Positions 8,757-16,001 of a DNA stretch of 64,000 bases are shown here, in pieces; the first letter of the stretch is position 1, and every line of letters begins with the position of its first letter. Source of the DNA: Anaerolinea sp. (lineage in GTDB: Bacteria; Chloroflexota; Anaerolineae; Anaerolineales; Villigracilaceae); contig DYID01000009.1 of assembly GCA_020723805.1 (NCBI GenBank), positions 1 to 64,000 of the forward strand. The letters are read 5' to 3'. A program made the position numbers and the translations under genes. Under the pieces are notes generated by a model. The model had not been told where the DNA came from and did not search any database. It worked only from the letters and a program-made list of their open reading frames with translations.

Positions 8757-9321
8757 AAATCTCGAACCGTTCCGCGCCGCGCTGGAGGCGCTTCACCGCT
8801 TGCTCCATCAGTTCGATGACCGAGGCGTGGTCATTGGGGGAATCGCAGTTGGCTTTTTGGGAAAACCGCGTTTCACCGCTGATGTGGACGCGATGTTCTT
8901 GCTGTCCACGCGGGATATTCCAAAATTCCTCGACCTTGCCCGCCGCGAAGACATCGTTCCACGCCACAGCGACGCGGAAGAGTTCGCGCGCAAAAGCCGC
9001 GTCCTGCTTTTAAAGCACGTTCCATCGGGAATAGAGATTGATATTTCTCTTGGCGTCCTGCCTTTTGAGGAAGAGATGGTCGAAAGGGGAAGCGCAAAAT
9101 CGGTTGCCAATCTTACCATTCGTCTCCCCACCCCCGAAGACCTGATTATCATGAAAGCAGTCGCCCACCGCCCCAAGGATTTGGAGGACATTCGCACGAT
9201 TGCGGACAAATACCCGAATTTGGATGTCAAACACATCGAAAAGTGGGTAAAGGAGTTTGGAGAGGCGCTGGAAATGCCCGAATTGTGGAATGACATCGAG
9301 CCGATACTGAAACAACGGTGA
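8743..9321 (+). CDS. Nucleotidyltransferase-fold protein, AbiEii/MNT-like
   Basis: The sequence VVIGGIAVGFLGKPRFTADVDAMF has the GG-x(13)-D-x-D pattern of the polymerase-beta nucleotidyltransferase fold (GG at 32-33, D47, D49), with a third acidic candidate at D100 in GIEIDISLG. The later segment RLPTPEDLIIMKAVAHRPKDLEDI is shared by AbiEii-type and related minimal nucleotidyltransferases. Such proteins add nucleotides to tRNA or proteins and act as toxins or antitoxins in some loci. An AAGGA site precedes the ATG, inside the upstream gene. The gene ends three bases before a broken copy of the DUF5131 3' end, so the two-gene module is bracketed by DUF5131 sequence on both sides. Confidence 0.82.
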   Translation: MKLDKNLEPFRAALEALHRLLHQFDDRGVVIGGIAVGFLGKPRFTADVDAMFLLSTRDIPKFLDLARREDIVPRHSDAEEFARKSRVLLLKHVPSGIEIDISLGVLPFEEEMVERGSAKSVANLTIRLPTPEDLIIMKAVAHRPKDLEDIRTIADKYPNLDVKHIEKWVKEFGEALEMPELWNDIEPILKQR

Positions 9322-9324
9322 AAA

Positions 9325-9420
9325 GCGTCCGCTGGAGCGCAGGTGGGTGGTCGGCGTGCGGGTTACTCGACGACAAAACGTGGGACGAGATGCGCAAGAG
9401 GTCAATCTGTAAGAGCATAA
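9325..9420 (+). pseudogene. Degraded second copy of the DUF5131 gene 3' end
   Basis: GCGTCCGCTGGAGCGC and TGGGTGGTC-GCGTGCGGG, followed by CTCGACGAC-AAACGTGGGAC and GAGGTCAAT, repeat the last 170 bases of the intact gene (8318-8490) with point changes and an internal deletion of about 77 bases. No reading frame remains. It starts three bases after the nucleotidyltransferase stop codon. Confidence 0.8.
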
Positions 9421-9467
9421 ACAAGTCGGCGGTGGAAGAACCGCCGTTTTGCTTACTTACGGATGGC

Positions 9468-9564
9468 ACGCAGTTTTCTCGTAGCGCGACACATTGTCCT
9501 CGAATGGGGGTTCATGTCGCCTGAAAACGCGAGATGAATCTCGCGCCACCGCGTAAGGTGAGTT
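9468..9564. repeat. 97-bp dispersed repeat, copy A
   Basis: It begins ACGCAGTTTTCTCGTAGCGC and ends CGCGTAAGGTGAGT, and contains the palindrome GCGAGATGAATCTCGC and a longer imperfect inverted repeat (TCTCGTAGCGCGACA with TGTCGCCTGAAAACGCGAGA). A nearly identical copy is at 41388-41484 and a partial one at 41333-41375. It fills the gap in front of the yciH stop codon. Confidence 0.8.
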
Positions 9565-9566
9565 AC

Positions 9567-9920
9567 TCACCCTCCGGCAATCTTCACCCGATACCCCAGC
9601 CGCCCCAGTACCGCCGCAATCCTCTCGCGGTGTTCGCCCTGGATTTCGATCACGCCGTCCTTGACCGTCCCGCCGGAGCCGCATTCCTGTTTGAGCGTTT
9701 TGGCAAGGGACTTCAAGTCATCTTCGGTGAGAATCAAATTTTTCACCAGCGTCACCACCTTGCCGCCGCGTCCGCTTTTGTCGCGGTGCAGGTAAACGAT
9801 CTGTTGCTGAGGCGGCAGAGACGCCCCTCTCCTACCAGGAGATGGGGCGGGGGTGAGGTCCTTCTTGCGCAAATCGCCCTGATCCGATGACCAAACTGTG
9901 CGAGCGTTGTTCCTGTTCAT
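9567..9920 (-). CDS. yciH: SUI1/YciH-family translation initiation factor homolog
   Basis: The C-terminal 75 residues match the SUI1 (eIF1-like) fold: DKSGRGGKVVTLVKNL, LKSLAKTLKQECGSGGTVKDG, EIQGEHRERIAAVLGRLGY. Bacterial YciH proteins bind the 30S subunit and are thought to affect start-codon selection. The N-terminal 40 residues are unusual: residues about 20-37 (PAPSPGRRGASLPPQQQ) are encoded by a G/C-rich inverted repeat (CCTCTCCTACCAGGAGATGG, 9826-9845) of a type usually found between genes. The gene stands alone, convergent with the nucleotidyltransferase module and downstream of the DEAD-box gene's terminator. Family assignment is firm; the insertion should be harmless because it precedes the folded domain. 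Confidence 0.88.
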   Translation of the reverse strand: MNRNNARTVWSSDQGDLRKKDLTPAPSPGRRGASLPPQQQIVYLHRDKSGRGGKVVTLVKNLILTEDDLKSLAKTLKQECGSGGTVKDGVIEIQGEHRERIAAVLGRLGYRVKIAGG

Positions 9921-9961
9921 GGGAATAGTGTAGAGGATAAGAAAAGGGTTGTCAAATGAAA

Positions 9962-9985
9962 ACAGTCCCCAAAAGCGGGGACTGT
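9962..9985 (-). terminator. Intrinsic terminator of the DEAD-box gene
   Basis: The nine-base perfect stem ACAGTCCCC / GGGGACTGT with a six-base loop lies five bases after the helicase stop codon. On the minus strand it is followed by TTTTCATTTG. Confidence 0.8.
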
Positions 9986-9989
9986 CATT

Positions 9990-11651
9990 TTACTTTGCCA
10001 TTGCCAGGCTGACTTTTTCTTTTCCAATGCGGTAATTGCCGTTCTGTTTCAACACCTGCTCGAGAAGGTTTTCGGGAACATCCACAAACGTGAACGTGTC
10101 CTCGATGCGGATTTTGCCGATGGTGTAGCCGGGGATGTTCGCATGGAAGGCGATTGTGCCGACGATGTCATTCGGGCGGATGCCGCTCGACCTGCCCTTG
10201 TTCAACTTCAAACGGACCATGCCCTCTTCATGAGACGCTTCGCCCTTAAGCCTCTGCCTGCTCCCGCGCCCAGACTCTTCGCGCCGCCCGAACCTTTCCC
10301 TCCTGCCACTTTCTACTTTCCACTTCTTTTCGTCTTTCACTTCTCCAATCTCCGCAATGGGACGCTGTTTTTCATCGACGCGGGCAATCTTGATGGCGGC
10401 GGCAGCGATGTCGAGCGGGTCATAGCCAGCCTCGATGAGTTCCTGCACCATTTCGAGTTCGCGTTTGTAGCGCCCGCGTCCAAGCCAGATTTTCAGGTTC
10501 TCCACCACCTTGCCCTCGCGGTGACGGTGAATCTCGGCGACGGTGGGCAGTTCCATTTTTGTCACGGTTTGTTTGGTGAGTGCTTCCACTTCGCGCAGGC
10601 GGCGTTTTTCTTTGGGTGAAAGCAATGTGATGGCAACGCCGGTCTTCCCGGCGCGCCCCGTCCGACCGATGCGGTGGACGTACACTTCGGCGTCGTCGGG
10701 CAGGTGATAGTTGAAGACGTGCGAGATGTCGTCAATGTCCAAGCCGCGGGCGGCGACATCGGTGGCGACCAGCACTTTCAACTGGTTGGCGCGGAAACGT
10801 CCCAGCACGCGTTCGCGGGCGTTCTGGTCGAGGTCGCCGTGAATGGCTTCGGCAGGGATGCCGCGCGTGACCAGTTCGTTGGCAAGCGATGCGGTCTCGG
10901 CGCGGGTGCGGGCGAAGATCAGCGCGCTCTTGATGGGTTCGATTTCGAAGAGACGCATCAGCGCATTGGTCTTGTCCGTTTCGTGGACGAGGTAGTAGCG
11001 TTGTTCGATGGCTAAGGCGTTGGCAGAGTCCCGTTTGATGGTGACCGATTGAGGGTCCCGCATGAAGCGGCTGGCGAGGGAGCGGATGCGCGGAGGCAGG
11101 GTGGCGCTGAAGAGCGCGGTCTGCCGTTCGGCGGGAGTCTCCGCGAGAATCTTTTCGATGTCTTCGATGAAGCCCATGTTGAGCATTTCATCGGCTTCGT
11201 CCAGCACGAGCGTGCGGATGTGCTTGATGTTGAGGGCGTTGCGTTCGATCAGGTCGAGCAGGCGACCTGGCGTGCCGACCACCACGTCCACGCCGCGGTT
11301 GAGGCGGCTGATTTGCGGTCCGTAGGGCTGACCGCCATAGACCGCCAGCACGCGCACGTTGAGATGTTTGCCGTACTCGGTCATTGAATCGGCGACCTGC
11401 AGGGCAAGTTCGCGCGTGGGTGCGAGGACGAGGCATTGCACATGCTTTTGCGGTTGAAAGTTGTGGAGAATGGGGAGGGCAAAGGCGGCGGTCTTGCCGG
11501 TGCCGGTCTGCGCCTGACCGATCACGTCTGCGCCGGTGAGCATGATGGGAATCAGCGCGGCTTGGATGGGCGTCGGCGTGGAATAGCCGAGTTCGGTGAT
11601 TGCCTGCATGAGTTCGTCACGCAGGCGGAGGGAGGTAAATTCGGTTGTCAT
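9990..11651 (-). CDS. DEAD-box ATP-dependent RNA helicase
   Basis: All helicase motifs are visible: AQTGTGKTA (Walker A), PTRELALQ, DEADEM (motif II), SATLPP (III), ARTRAET, ATDVAARGLDID and HRIGRTGRAGK (VI). The C-terminal part (about residues 470-553; RLKLNKGRSSGIRPNDIVG then IGKIRIEDTFTFVDVP) is the DbpA/CsdA-type RNA-binding domain. It unwinds structured RNA in ribosome assembly, decay or cold adaptation. Between core and RNA-binding domain lies a basic linker, KKWKVESGRRERFGRREES, coded by the GTGGAAAGT simple repeat that recurs between genes elsewhere here. The 553-residue length is normal for CsdA/DeaD relatives. A long leader with a terminator-like hairpin precedes it, suggesting regulated read-through. 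Confidence 0.93.
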   Translation of the reverse strand: MTTEFTSLRLRDELMQAITELGYSTPTPIQAALIPIMLTGADVIGQAQTGTGKTAAFALPILHNFQPQKHVQCLVLAPTRELALQVADSMTEYGKHLNVRVLAVYGGQPYGPQISRLNRGVDVVVGTPGRLLDLIERNALNIKHIRTLVLDEADEMLNMGFIEDIEKILAETPAERQTALFSATLPPRIRSLASRFMRDPQSVTIKRDSANALAIEQRYYLVHETDKTNALMRLFEIEPIKSALIFARTRAETASLANELVTRGIPAEAIHGDLDQNARERVLGRFRANQLKVLVATDVAARGLDIDDISHVFNYHLPDDAEVYVHRIGRTGRAGKTGVAITLLSPKEKRRLREVEALTKQTVTKMELPTVAEIHRHREGKVVENLKIWLGRGRYKRELEMVQELIEAGYDPLDIAAAAIKIARVDEKQRPIAEIGEVKDEKKWKVESGRRERFGRREESGRGSRQRLKGEASHEEGMVRLKLNKGRSSGIRPNDIVGTIAFHANIPGYTIGKIRIEDTFTFVDVPENLLEQVLKQNGNYRIGKEKVSLAMAK

Positions 11652-11866
11652 CGTTTTCCTTATGTTGCGGGCTGTTTCGATGACTCCGTTTCACTTCCTT
11701 CCTGCCAATCAGATTTGTCTTTGCAGACGCATCCGCCCAACAAAAAAGCCCGAGTTTACGTTCATCGGGCGTTCGTTCGAAGCGATCAAAACAATTCCCA
11801 GAGATTTGTGCTCTTCAACGAGAGCGAACGGAGTGTATCATAGATTTCAGAAAAAAGCGGAGGCAA
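11652..11866 (-). promoter_or_regulatory. Promoter and long leader of the DEAD-box gene
   Basis: On the minus strand, TTGCCT (11861-11866), an 18-base spacer and TATGAT (11837-11842) predict a transcript starting near 11830, which leaves a leader of about 180 bases. CGTTCG just after the predicted start could pair with CGAACG just ahead of the downstream terminator-like hairpin, offering an alternative fold. Long leaders are known for cold-responsive RNA helicase genes. Confidence 0.6.
11742..11770 (-). terminator. Attenuator-like terminator in the DEAD-box leader
   Basis: On the minus strand GCCCGA / TCGGGC forms a six-base G/C-rich stem with an 11-base loop, followed directly by six T residues. 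It lies inside the leader between promoter and start codon, and no other minus-strand gene ends upstream, so it is more likely an attenuator than a normal gene-end terminator. Confidence 0.6.
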
Positions 11867-11929
11867 TTTCATTGGGGGGCGGTTAAAAAGATAACCATTC
11901 ATCACCACGGAGATTGCAGCGTCCACTAG

Positions 11930-12056
11930 CCACGGATTGCACGAATTCACACGGATTGTCTAAAAAATTCGTGAAAATCCGTGTAATTCGTGGCATAGAA
12001 TCTTTCTCACGAGGCTTAATCCTGCCAGAAACGGGAAAGCCCATCCTCTTCATCCG
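11930..12056. repeat. Dispersed inverted repeat of the CCACGGATT-AATCCGTG type, copy 1
   Basis: CCACGGATTGCACGAATTC is answered by AATTCGTGAAAATCCGTG and ATTCGTGGC, giving a long imperfect hairpin. The segment goes on with GGCTTAATCCTGCCAGAAACG. It matches 21373-21490 closely. With the helicase leader it fills the 423-base gap between the helicase and mutS2, which has no gene. Confidence 0.75.
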
Positions 12057-12060
12057 TGGT

Positions 12061-12074
12061 TATAATTCCCTGCA
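12061..12074 (+). promoter_or_regulatory. -10 box directly before mutS2
   Basis: TATAAT at 12061-12066 is followed by eight bases and the mutS2 ATG. No Shine-Dalgarno sequence is present and the -35 region is not recognisable. A leaderless mRNA is predicted. Confidence 0.5.
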
Positions 12075-14585
12075 ATGGACGCAAAAAGCCTGCAAGTTCT
12101 GGAATACCCGAAAATCCGCGAGCGGCTGAAGTCATTCTGCGATTTTTCCGCTTCGATGGAGCTGGCGCTCGCCCTCGAGCCGACCGATTCCTATGACCTC
12201 GCCCTTGCCCGCCTCGCCGAAACAACCGAAGCGCGGCGTCTGCTTTCCGTGCAGGATGTGGGCATCGGCGGCGCGCACGACATCCGCCCGGCGGTGGATT
12301 TGGCGGCGCGCGGCGGCACGCTCGACCCGCAGCAACTGCTGGATATCAAGTCCACGCTCATTTCCTGCCGCGAGTTGAAGAAAACCTTCGAGCGCAAAGC
12401 GGACGAATACCCGCGTCTGGCGCAAATCGCGGCGGGGCTTCCCGAAACGCACGGCATCGTGGATGCCATCACGCGCGTCCTCTCCGACCGCGGCGAGGTG
12501 CTCGATTCCGCCTCTCCGAAACTTGCCACGCTGAGGCGCGAAATCAAAGTCGCGCATGACCGGCTGATGTCGCGTTTACAGCGTTATCTTACCGAAGCGG
12601 CTAACAAACTCCAGGAGCCCATCATCACCCAGCGCGACGGGCGTTACGTCATTCCCCTGCGGGCGGAGTTCAAAGGTCAAATCAAGGCGGTCATCCACGA
12701 CCAATCTTCCAGCGGCGCGACGCTGTTCGTGGAACCCCTGCCGGTGGTGGAGCTCAACAACGAACTGCGCGAACTCGAACTGAAGGCGCGCGAGGAAGAA
12801 CGCCGCATCCTGCACGAACTTTCCATGCAAATCGGCGAACATGCTGTCGAGTTCAAATACGGCGTCGAAAACCTTGCCATGCTCGACCTGATTTTTGCGA
12901 AGGCGAAGTATGCGGAGGAACTGCGAGCCAGCGAACCGATTCTGCACTCAATGAAAGAGGAAAGAGGAAAGAGGGTGGAGAGTGGAAAGAGGAAAAAGGA
13001 AGAGAGCAGTGATCAGTTATCAGTAAGCAGTGATCAGTTATCAGTGAGCAGTGATCAGTTATCAGTAAGCAGTGATCAGTTGTCAGTGAGCAGTGACCAA
13101 TCGTCAATCGTCAATCGCAAATCGCAAATCCGATTGATTCAGGCTCGCCATCCCCTTCTCGATCCGAAAACCGTCGTCCCCATTGACGTTGACCCGAAAC
13201 CCGGCACGCGCGCCATTGTCATTACGGGTCCGAACACGGGCGGCAAGACCGTCTCGCTGAAAACGGTCGGGCTGCTGGCGCTCATGGCACAAAGCGGACT
13301 GCATATCCCGGCGCAGAGCGGTTCGGAATTGCCGTTCTTCCACAACGTCTTTGCCGACATCGGCGACGAACAATCCATCGAGCAGTCGCTCAGCACGTTC
13401 AGCGGTCACATCACCAACATCATCCGCATCCTCAAACAGATTGACGAACGCTCCCTCGTCATCCTCGACGAACTGGGCGCCGGCACCGATCCGCAGGAGG
13501 GAGCGGCGCTGGCGCGCGCCATCCTCCAGCATCTGCTCGAGGTGGGATGCACCACACTCATCGCCACGCACTATCCTGAACTCAAGACGTTCGCGCATTC
13601 GACCGAGGGCGTGGTCAACGCTTCTTTGGAATTCGACATCAAGACTCTGCGCCCGACCTATCACCTCGAAATCGGACTGCCCGGCCGCTCGAACGCCCTG
13701 CTCATCGCCCAGCGCCTCGGTCTGCCTCAGCCGATCATTGATTCGGCAAAGGCAGAGATCCACCCCGACGATTTGCGCGCCGACAAACTGCTCGACGACA
13801 TCCGCAAGGAACGCAACCGCACCTCGCGCGAACGCGAGAAACTGGAAAAAGCCCGCGCCCGTCTCGAAGCGCAGACCGCTGAATTGCAAAAGCGGCTGGA
13901 GAAAATCGAAGACGAGCGCCGCGAAGTGCTGGCAAAGGCGCGCGCCGAGGGCGAATTGGAAGTTGCCATCCTGAAGAAGAACATCGAATCGCTGAAGTCG
14001 CAATTGAAGAAGGCACGGCAGCCGCTGGAGGCGTTGAGGGCAATCGAGGAGAAGGCGACAGCGATTGAAGAGAAGGTCGAAGCGCCGATTGTAAGGAAAA
14101 GTAATCAGTCATCAGTAAGCAGTGGGCAGGCGTTGAAGTTGGGGGAGCGGGTCGTTGTCGGCACGCTAAATGCCGAAGGTGTGGTGACAGCCTTGGGTGA
14201 GTCCGATGCGGAAGTCCAGATTGGGAGTCTGCGCGTGCGGGCGAGGCTGAGTGATTTGGCGAGGAAGTCCGGCGAGTCGAAAGTCGAAAGTCAAAAGTCG
14301 GTTGACGTTCGACCTGCGACCTTTGACACGACGAAGTCGCCGGGGTTGGAATTGAATTTGCGCGGCAAACTGGTGGATGAAGGGTTGGAGGAGTTGGAGC
14401 GGTATCTGGAGAAAGCCTATGCGGCGGGGCTGTTGTTCGTGCGGATTGTGCATGGGAAGGGGACCGGCAAGATGCGCGAGGCAGTGCGCAATGCACTGAA
14501 GGAAAGTCCGTATGTGGTCTCGTTCGAGGAGCCAAAGGATAGCGAAGGCGGCGCGGGCGTGACGGTGGCAAAATTGGCGAGGTAG
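12075..14585 (+). CDS. mutS2: MutS2 ATPase/endonuclease with Smr domain
   Basis: The ATPase has Walker A GPNTGGKTVSLKT and Walker B VILDELGAGTDPQEG, followed by THYPELK. A coiled-coil clamp rich in Lys/Glu/Arg comes next, then a C-terminal Smr domain with LNLRGKLVDEGLEEL and VHGKGTGKMREAV, the nuclease-type signature. MutS2 acts on branched DNA and on stalled or collided ribosomes. The 836-residue length is somewhat above the usual 780-790. The excess lies in linkers made of short repeats: four copies of the heptapeptide SSDQLSV (21 bases each) at about residues 311-338, just before the ATPase domain, and two further repeat-derived stretches around residues 676-685 and 735-755. All keep the frame. 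No mutL or mutS is in the window. Confidence 0.95.
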   Translation: MDAKSLQVLEYPKIRERLKSFCDFSASMELALALEPTDSYDLALARLAETTEARRLLSVQDVGIGGAHDIRPAVDLAARGGTLDPQQLLDIKSTLISCRELKKTFERKADEYPRLAQIAAGLPETHGIVDAITRVLSDRGEVLDSASPKLATLRREIKVAHDRLMSRLQRYLTEAANKLQEPIITQRDGRYVIPLRAEFKGQIKAVIHDQSSSGATLFVEPLPVVELNNELRELELKAREEERRILHELSMQIGEHAVEFKYGVENLAMLDLIFAKAKYAEELRASEPILHSMKEERGKRVESGKRKKEESSDQLSVSSDQLSVSSDQLSVSSDQLSVSSDQSSIVNRKSQIRLIQARHPLLDPKTVVPIDVDPKPGTRAIVITGPNTGGKTVSLKTVGLLALMAQSGLHIPAQSGSELPFFHNVFADIGDEQSIEQSLSTFSGHITNIIRILKQIDERSLVILDELGAGTDPQEGAALARAILQHLLEVGCTTLIATHYPELKTFAHSTEGVVNASLEFDIKTLRPTYHLEIGLPGRSNALLIAQRLGLPQPIIDSAKAEIHPDDLRADKLLDDIRKERNRTSREREKLEKARARLEAQTAELQKRLEKIEDERREVLAKARAEGELEVAILKKNIESLKSQLKKARQPLEALRAIEEKATAIEEKVEAPIVRKSNQSSVSSGQALKLGERVVVGTLNAEGVVTALGESDAEVQIGSLRVRARLSDLARKSGESKVESQKSVDVRPATFDTTKSPGLELNLRGKLVDEGLEELERYLEKAYAAGLLFVRIVHGKGTGKMREAVRNALKESPYVVSFEEPKDSEGGAGVTVAKLAR
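12956..13133. repeat. In-frame short tandem repeat arrays inside mutS2
   Basis: A GAGGAAAGAGG/GTGGAAAGAGG stretch leads into four to five copies of a 21-base unit (AGCAGTGATCAGTTATCAGT plus A or G; first copy 13005-13025). This is followed by TCGTCAATCGTCAATCGCAA-type heptamers up to 13133. The 21-base unit is three 7-base units, so copy-number changes keep the reading frame. Confidence 0.85.
14276..14335. repeat. TCGAAAG/TCAAAAG heptamer repeat inside mutS2
   Basis: Units of the type TCGAAAG and TCAAAAG, then an inverted relative (GACCTGCGACCTTTGACAC), form an in-frame linker between the clamp and the Smr domain of MutS2. The same family appears in cydDC (34015-34045) and in the GMC oxidoreductase gene (56098-56157). 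Confidence 0.75.
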
Positions 14586-14639
14586 TTTCTCCACTGCGGG
14601 AAGGGAGAGGCTCGATGAAGTATGTTGCCTGCAAGATGG

Positions 14640-14693
14640 GAGAGAGTGGAAAGTGGAAAGTGGAAAGTGGAAAGTGGAAAGTGGAAAGTAGAG
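14640..14693. repeat. GTGGAAA heptamer array between mutS2 and a small gene
   Basis: AGTGGAAAGTGGAAAGTGGA continues for about seven units of seven bases. Related arrays are at 52244-52302 and 54691-54757, and in coding sequence at 12975-13000 and, inverted, at 10296-10330. Confidence 0.85.
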
Positions 14694-14712
14694 GAGTTGA
14701 AGAGAGGTTGTT

Positions 14713-14955
14713 ATGACACTTGATGACGCCATTCAGCAAATGACTGCAAAGATCAAAGCCGTGTGTGGGAGCGCGGAGATCAAAGCCGTGAAGATGTCGG
14801 ACGAGGAGGCGCGGTTGAGCGTGTATGCGCCGGCGGGAGATATTCAGAGCATCAAGGATGCAACCTTTCAGCCCGCGATTGATTTGCTCAACAACGAGGG
14901 AATGGATGTTCAGGTGTTTGTATATGATAAGGATGCGCCGCCGTTGAAGGGGTAG
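14713..14955 (+). CDS. Small protein of unknown function
   Basis: This 80-residue protein has a regular alternation of helix and strand (DDAIQQMTAKIKAV, ARLSVYAP, PAIDLLNNEG, DVQVFVYD) and no signal peptide, membrane segment or metal motif, so a small cytoplasmic alpha/beta protein is likely. AGAGG lies about six bases before the ATG. It follows mutS2 after a gap filled by the GTGGAAA array and ends just before the ATCAGT repeat block. Co-transcription with mutS2 is possible. I do not recognise a family, and I count it as real because of its codon use and ribosome binding site. Confidence 0.6.
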   Translation: MTLDDAIQQMTAKIKAVCGSAEIKAVKMSDEEARLSVYAPAGDIQSIKDATFQPAIDLLNNEGMDVQVFVYDKDAPPLKG

Positions 14956-14973
14956 GGTGGTGGGTAGTGTGTA

Positions 14974-15043
14974 GTAATCAGTAATCAGTGATCAGTGATC
15001 AGTGATCAGTTATCAGTGATCGGTGATCAGTTATCAGTGACAG
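14974..15043. repeat. CAGTGAT/CAGTTAT heptamer array
   Basis: About nine 7-base units (CAGTAAT, CAGTGAT, CAGTTAT, CGGTGAT) lie between two convergent genes. The array supplies the last codons and the stop codon of the lipoprotein gene on the minus strand. The unit is the same as in the MutS2 array at 13005. Confidence 0.85.
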
Positions 15044-15968
15044 CGCGCCAGACGGCGTTGAGGGCTTCGAGGGCGGTCAGGCGGTGGATGCGGGCGGCTT
15101 CGTCGGTGAGGTAGATGTCGCCTTGCAGGGGGCGGTCGGGGCGGGTGTAGAGTCCGCGATTGGGGAGGTGGGAGACCGCCGCCCAAAAGTTCCAGAGCGG
15201 CAGGTCGTATTCGGCGGCAAGCAGAGCCATGTCGCGGTTGATGCGTTCGTCCTTTTCGCGGTTGTCGGCTTTGGTGGCGAGGATGGGGATGACGCCGGCA
15301 TCGAGCAGTTGATTGATAATTTTCCGCAGATACTCCGTATTGCGTGATTCGAAGTGCGTGCCTACCTGGATGATGACGAATGACGGGCGGTGCAGGCGCA
15401 GTTCGCATTGGACGGGCGTCTCTGCAAAGGTACAGCCGTATTCGCCGCGATGCCATTGCGTCCACAGCAGGGCGCCGGGGGTGGTGCCGTCTTGTGCGGT
15501 GGGCGATTCGCGGTTGAGGGAACCGCTGAAGTAGACGACAGTCTCGCGGAGTTCGGGGGAGAGGTCTTGCAGAGAGGCGGGGTCGGTTTCGAAGACGCCG
15601 AGGAATTCACCGGGGCGGGTTTGGCAATCGCCGAAGATGGAGAAGGCGTGCGGGTCGTTGCCGAGCGAGAGACCGAGCTCGTAGATGCGTCTCAGGCTGG
15701 GGTCAATCGAGGATGGGATGACGGACCAGTTCTTCCAGTTGTCCGGGTCGAGGGTGGGGGGCGGTGGGGCGGATGTGACGATGGGCTGGGCGCTGGCTGG
15801 TAGAGGCGAGGGGGCGGCGGGCAGGCGCGGCGTGGATGCGGGGCGGATGACAATTTCCGCGGCGGGGGTGGCTGGAAGCGGGGAGATGGTCGGCGTGGGG
15901 ACGGATTCCCCGGCGCAGGAGGCAAGAAGCAGACAAACCAATAAGGCTATGAAAATCGAGCGGTTCAT
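15027..15968 (-). CDS. Lipoprotein with SGNH/GDSL hydrolase-like domain
   Basis: The start at 15968 gives MNRSIFIALLVCLLLASC, a clear lipobox. A Pro/Thr/Ala-rich spacer (to about residue 80) leads into a domain with GDCQ in the place of the GDS block, VIIQVGTHFE (block III position), ILATKADNREKDERINRDM and a late DLPLWNFW segment, the pattern of SGNH esterase-type hydrolases. The usual nucleophilic Ser of GDS is Cys here and the usual C-terminal DxxH is unclear, so activity is uncertain. The frame ends in the CAGTGAT array, which provides the final VTDN and stop. It is the second gene after a small phosphatase, 32 bases downstream. It is probably anchored outside the membrane. Confidence 0.72.
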   Translation of the reverse strand: MNRSIFIALLVCLLLASCAGESVPTPTISPLPATPAAEIVIRPASTPRLPAAPSPLPASAQPIVTSAPPPPTLDPDNWKNWSVIPSSIDPSLRRIYELGLSLGNDPHAFSIFGDCQTRPGEFLGVFETDPASLQDLSPELRETVVYFSGSLNRESPTAQDGTTPGALLWTQWHRGEYGCTFAETPVQCELRLHRPSFVIIQVGTHFESRNTEYLRKIINQLLDAGVIPILATKADNREKDERINRDMALLAAEYDLPLWNFWAAVSHLPNRGLYTRPDRPLQGDIYLTDEAARIHRLTALEALNAVWRAVTDN

Positions 15969-15980
15969 ACGTGTTGATAA

Positions 15981-16001
15981 AAGCAAGTCAAAGACTTGCT
16001 T
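15981..16001. repeat. Perfect hairpin between phosphatase and lipoprotein genes
   Basis: AAGCAAGTC-AAA-GACTTGCTT is a nine-base perfect inverted repeat with a three-base loop, touching the stop codon of the phosphatase gene. On the minus strand TTATC follows. It may reduce read-through or protect the upstream mRNA. Confidence 0.6.

Noticed and set aside
13005-13109. Possible CRISPR array
   Set aside because: The units are directly adjacent without unique spacers, are 21 bases long and are translated within mutS2.
13104-14739. Long minus-strand frames opposite mutS2
   Set aside because: MutS2 motifs are complete on the plus strand; the antisense frames are low-complexity Arg/Ser/Pro-rich sequence.
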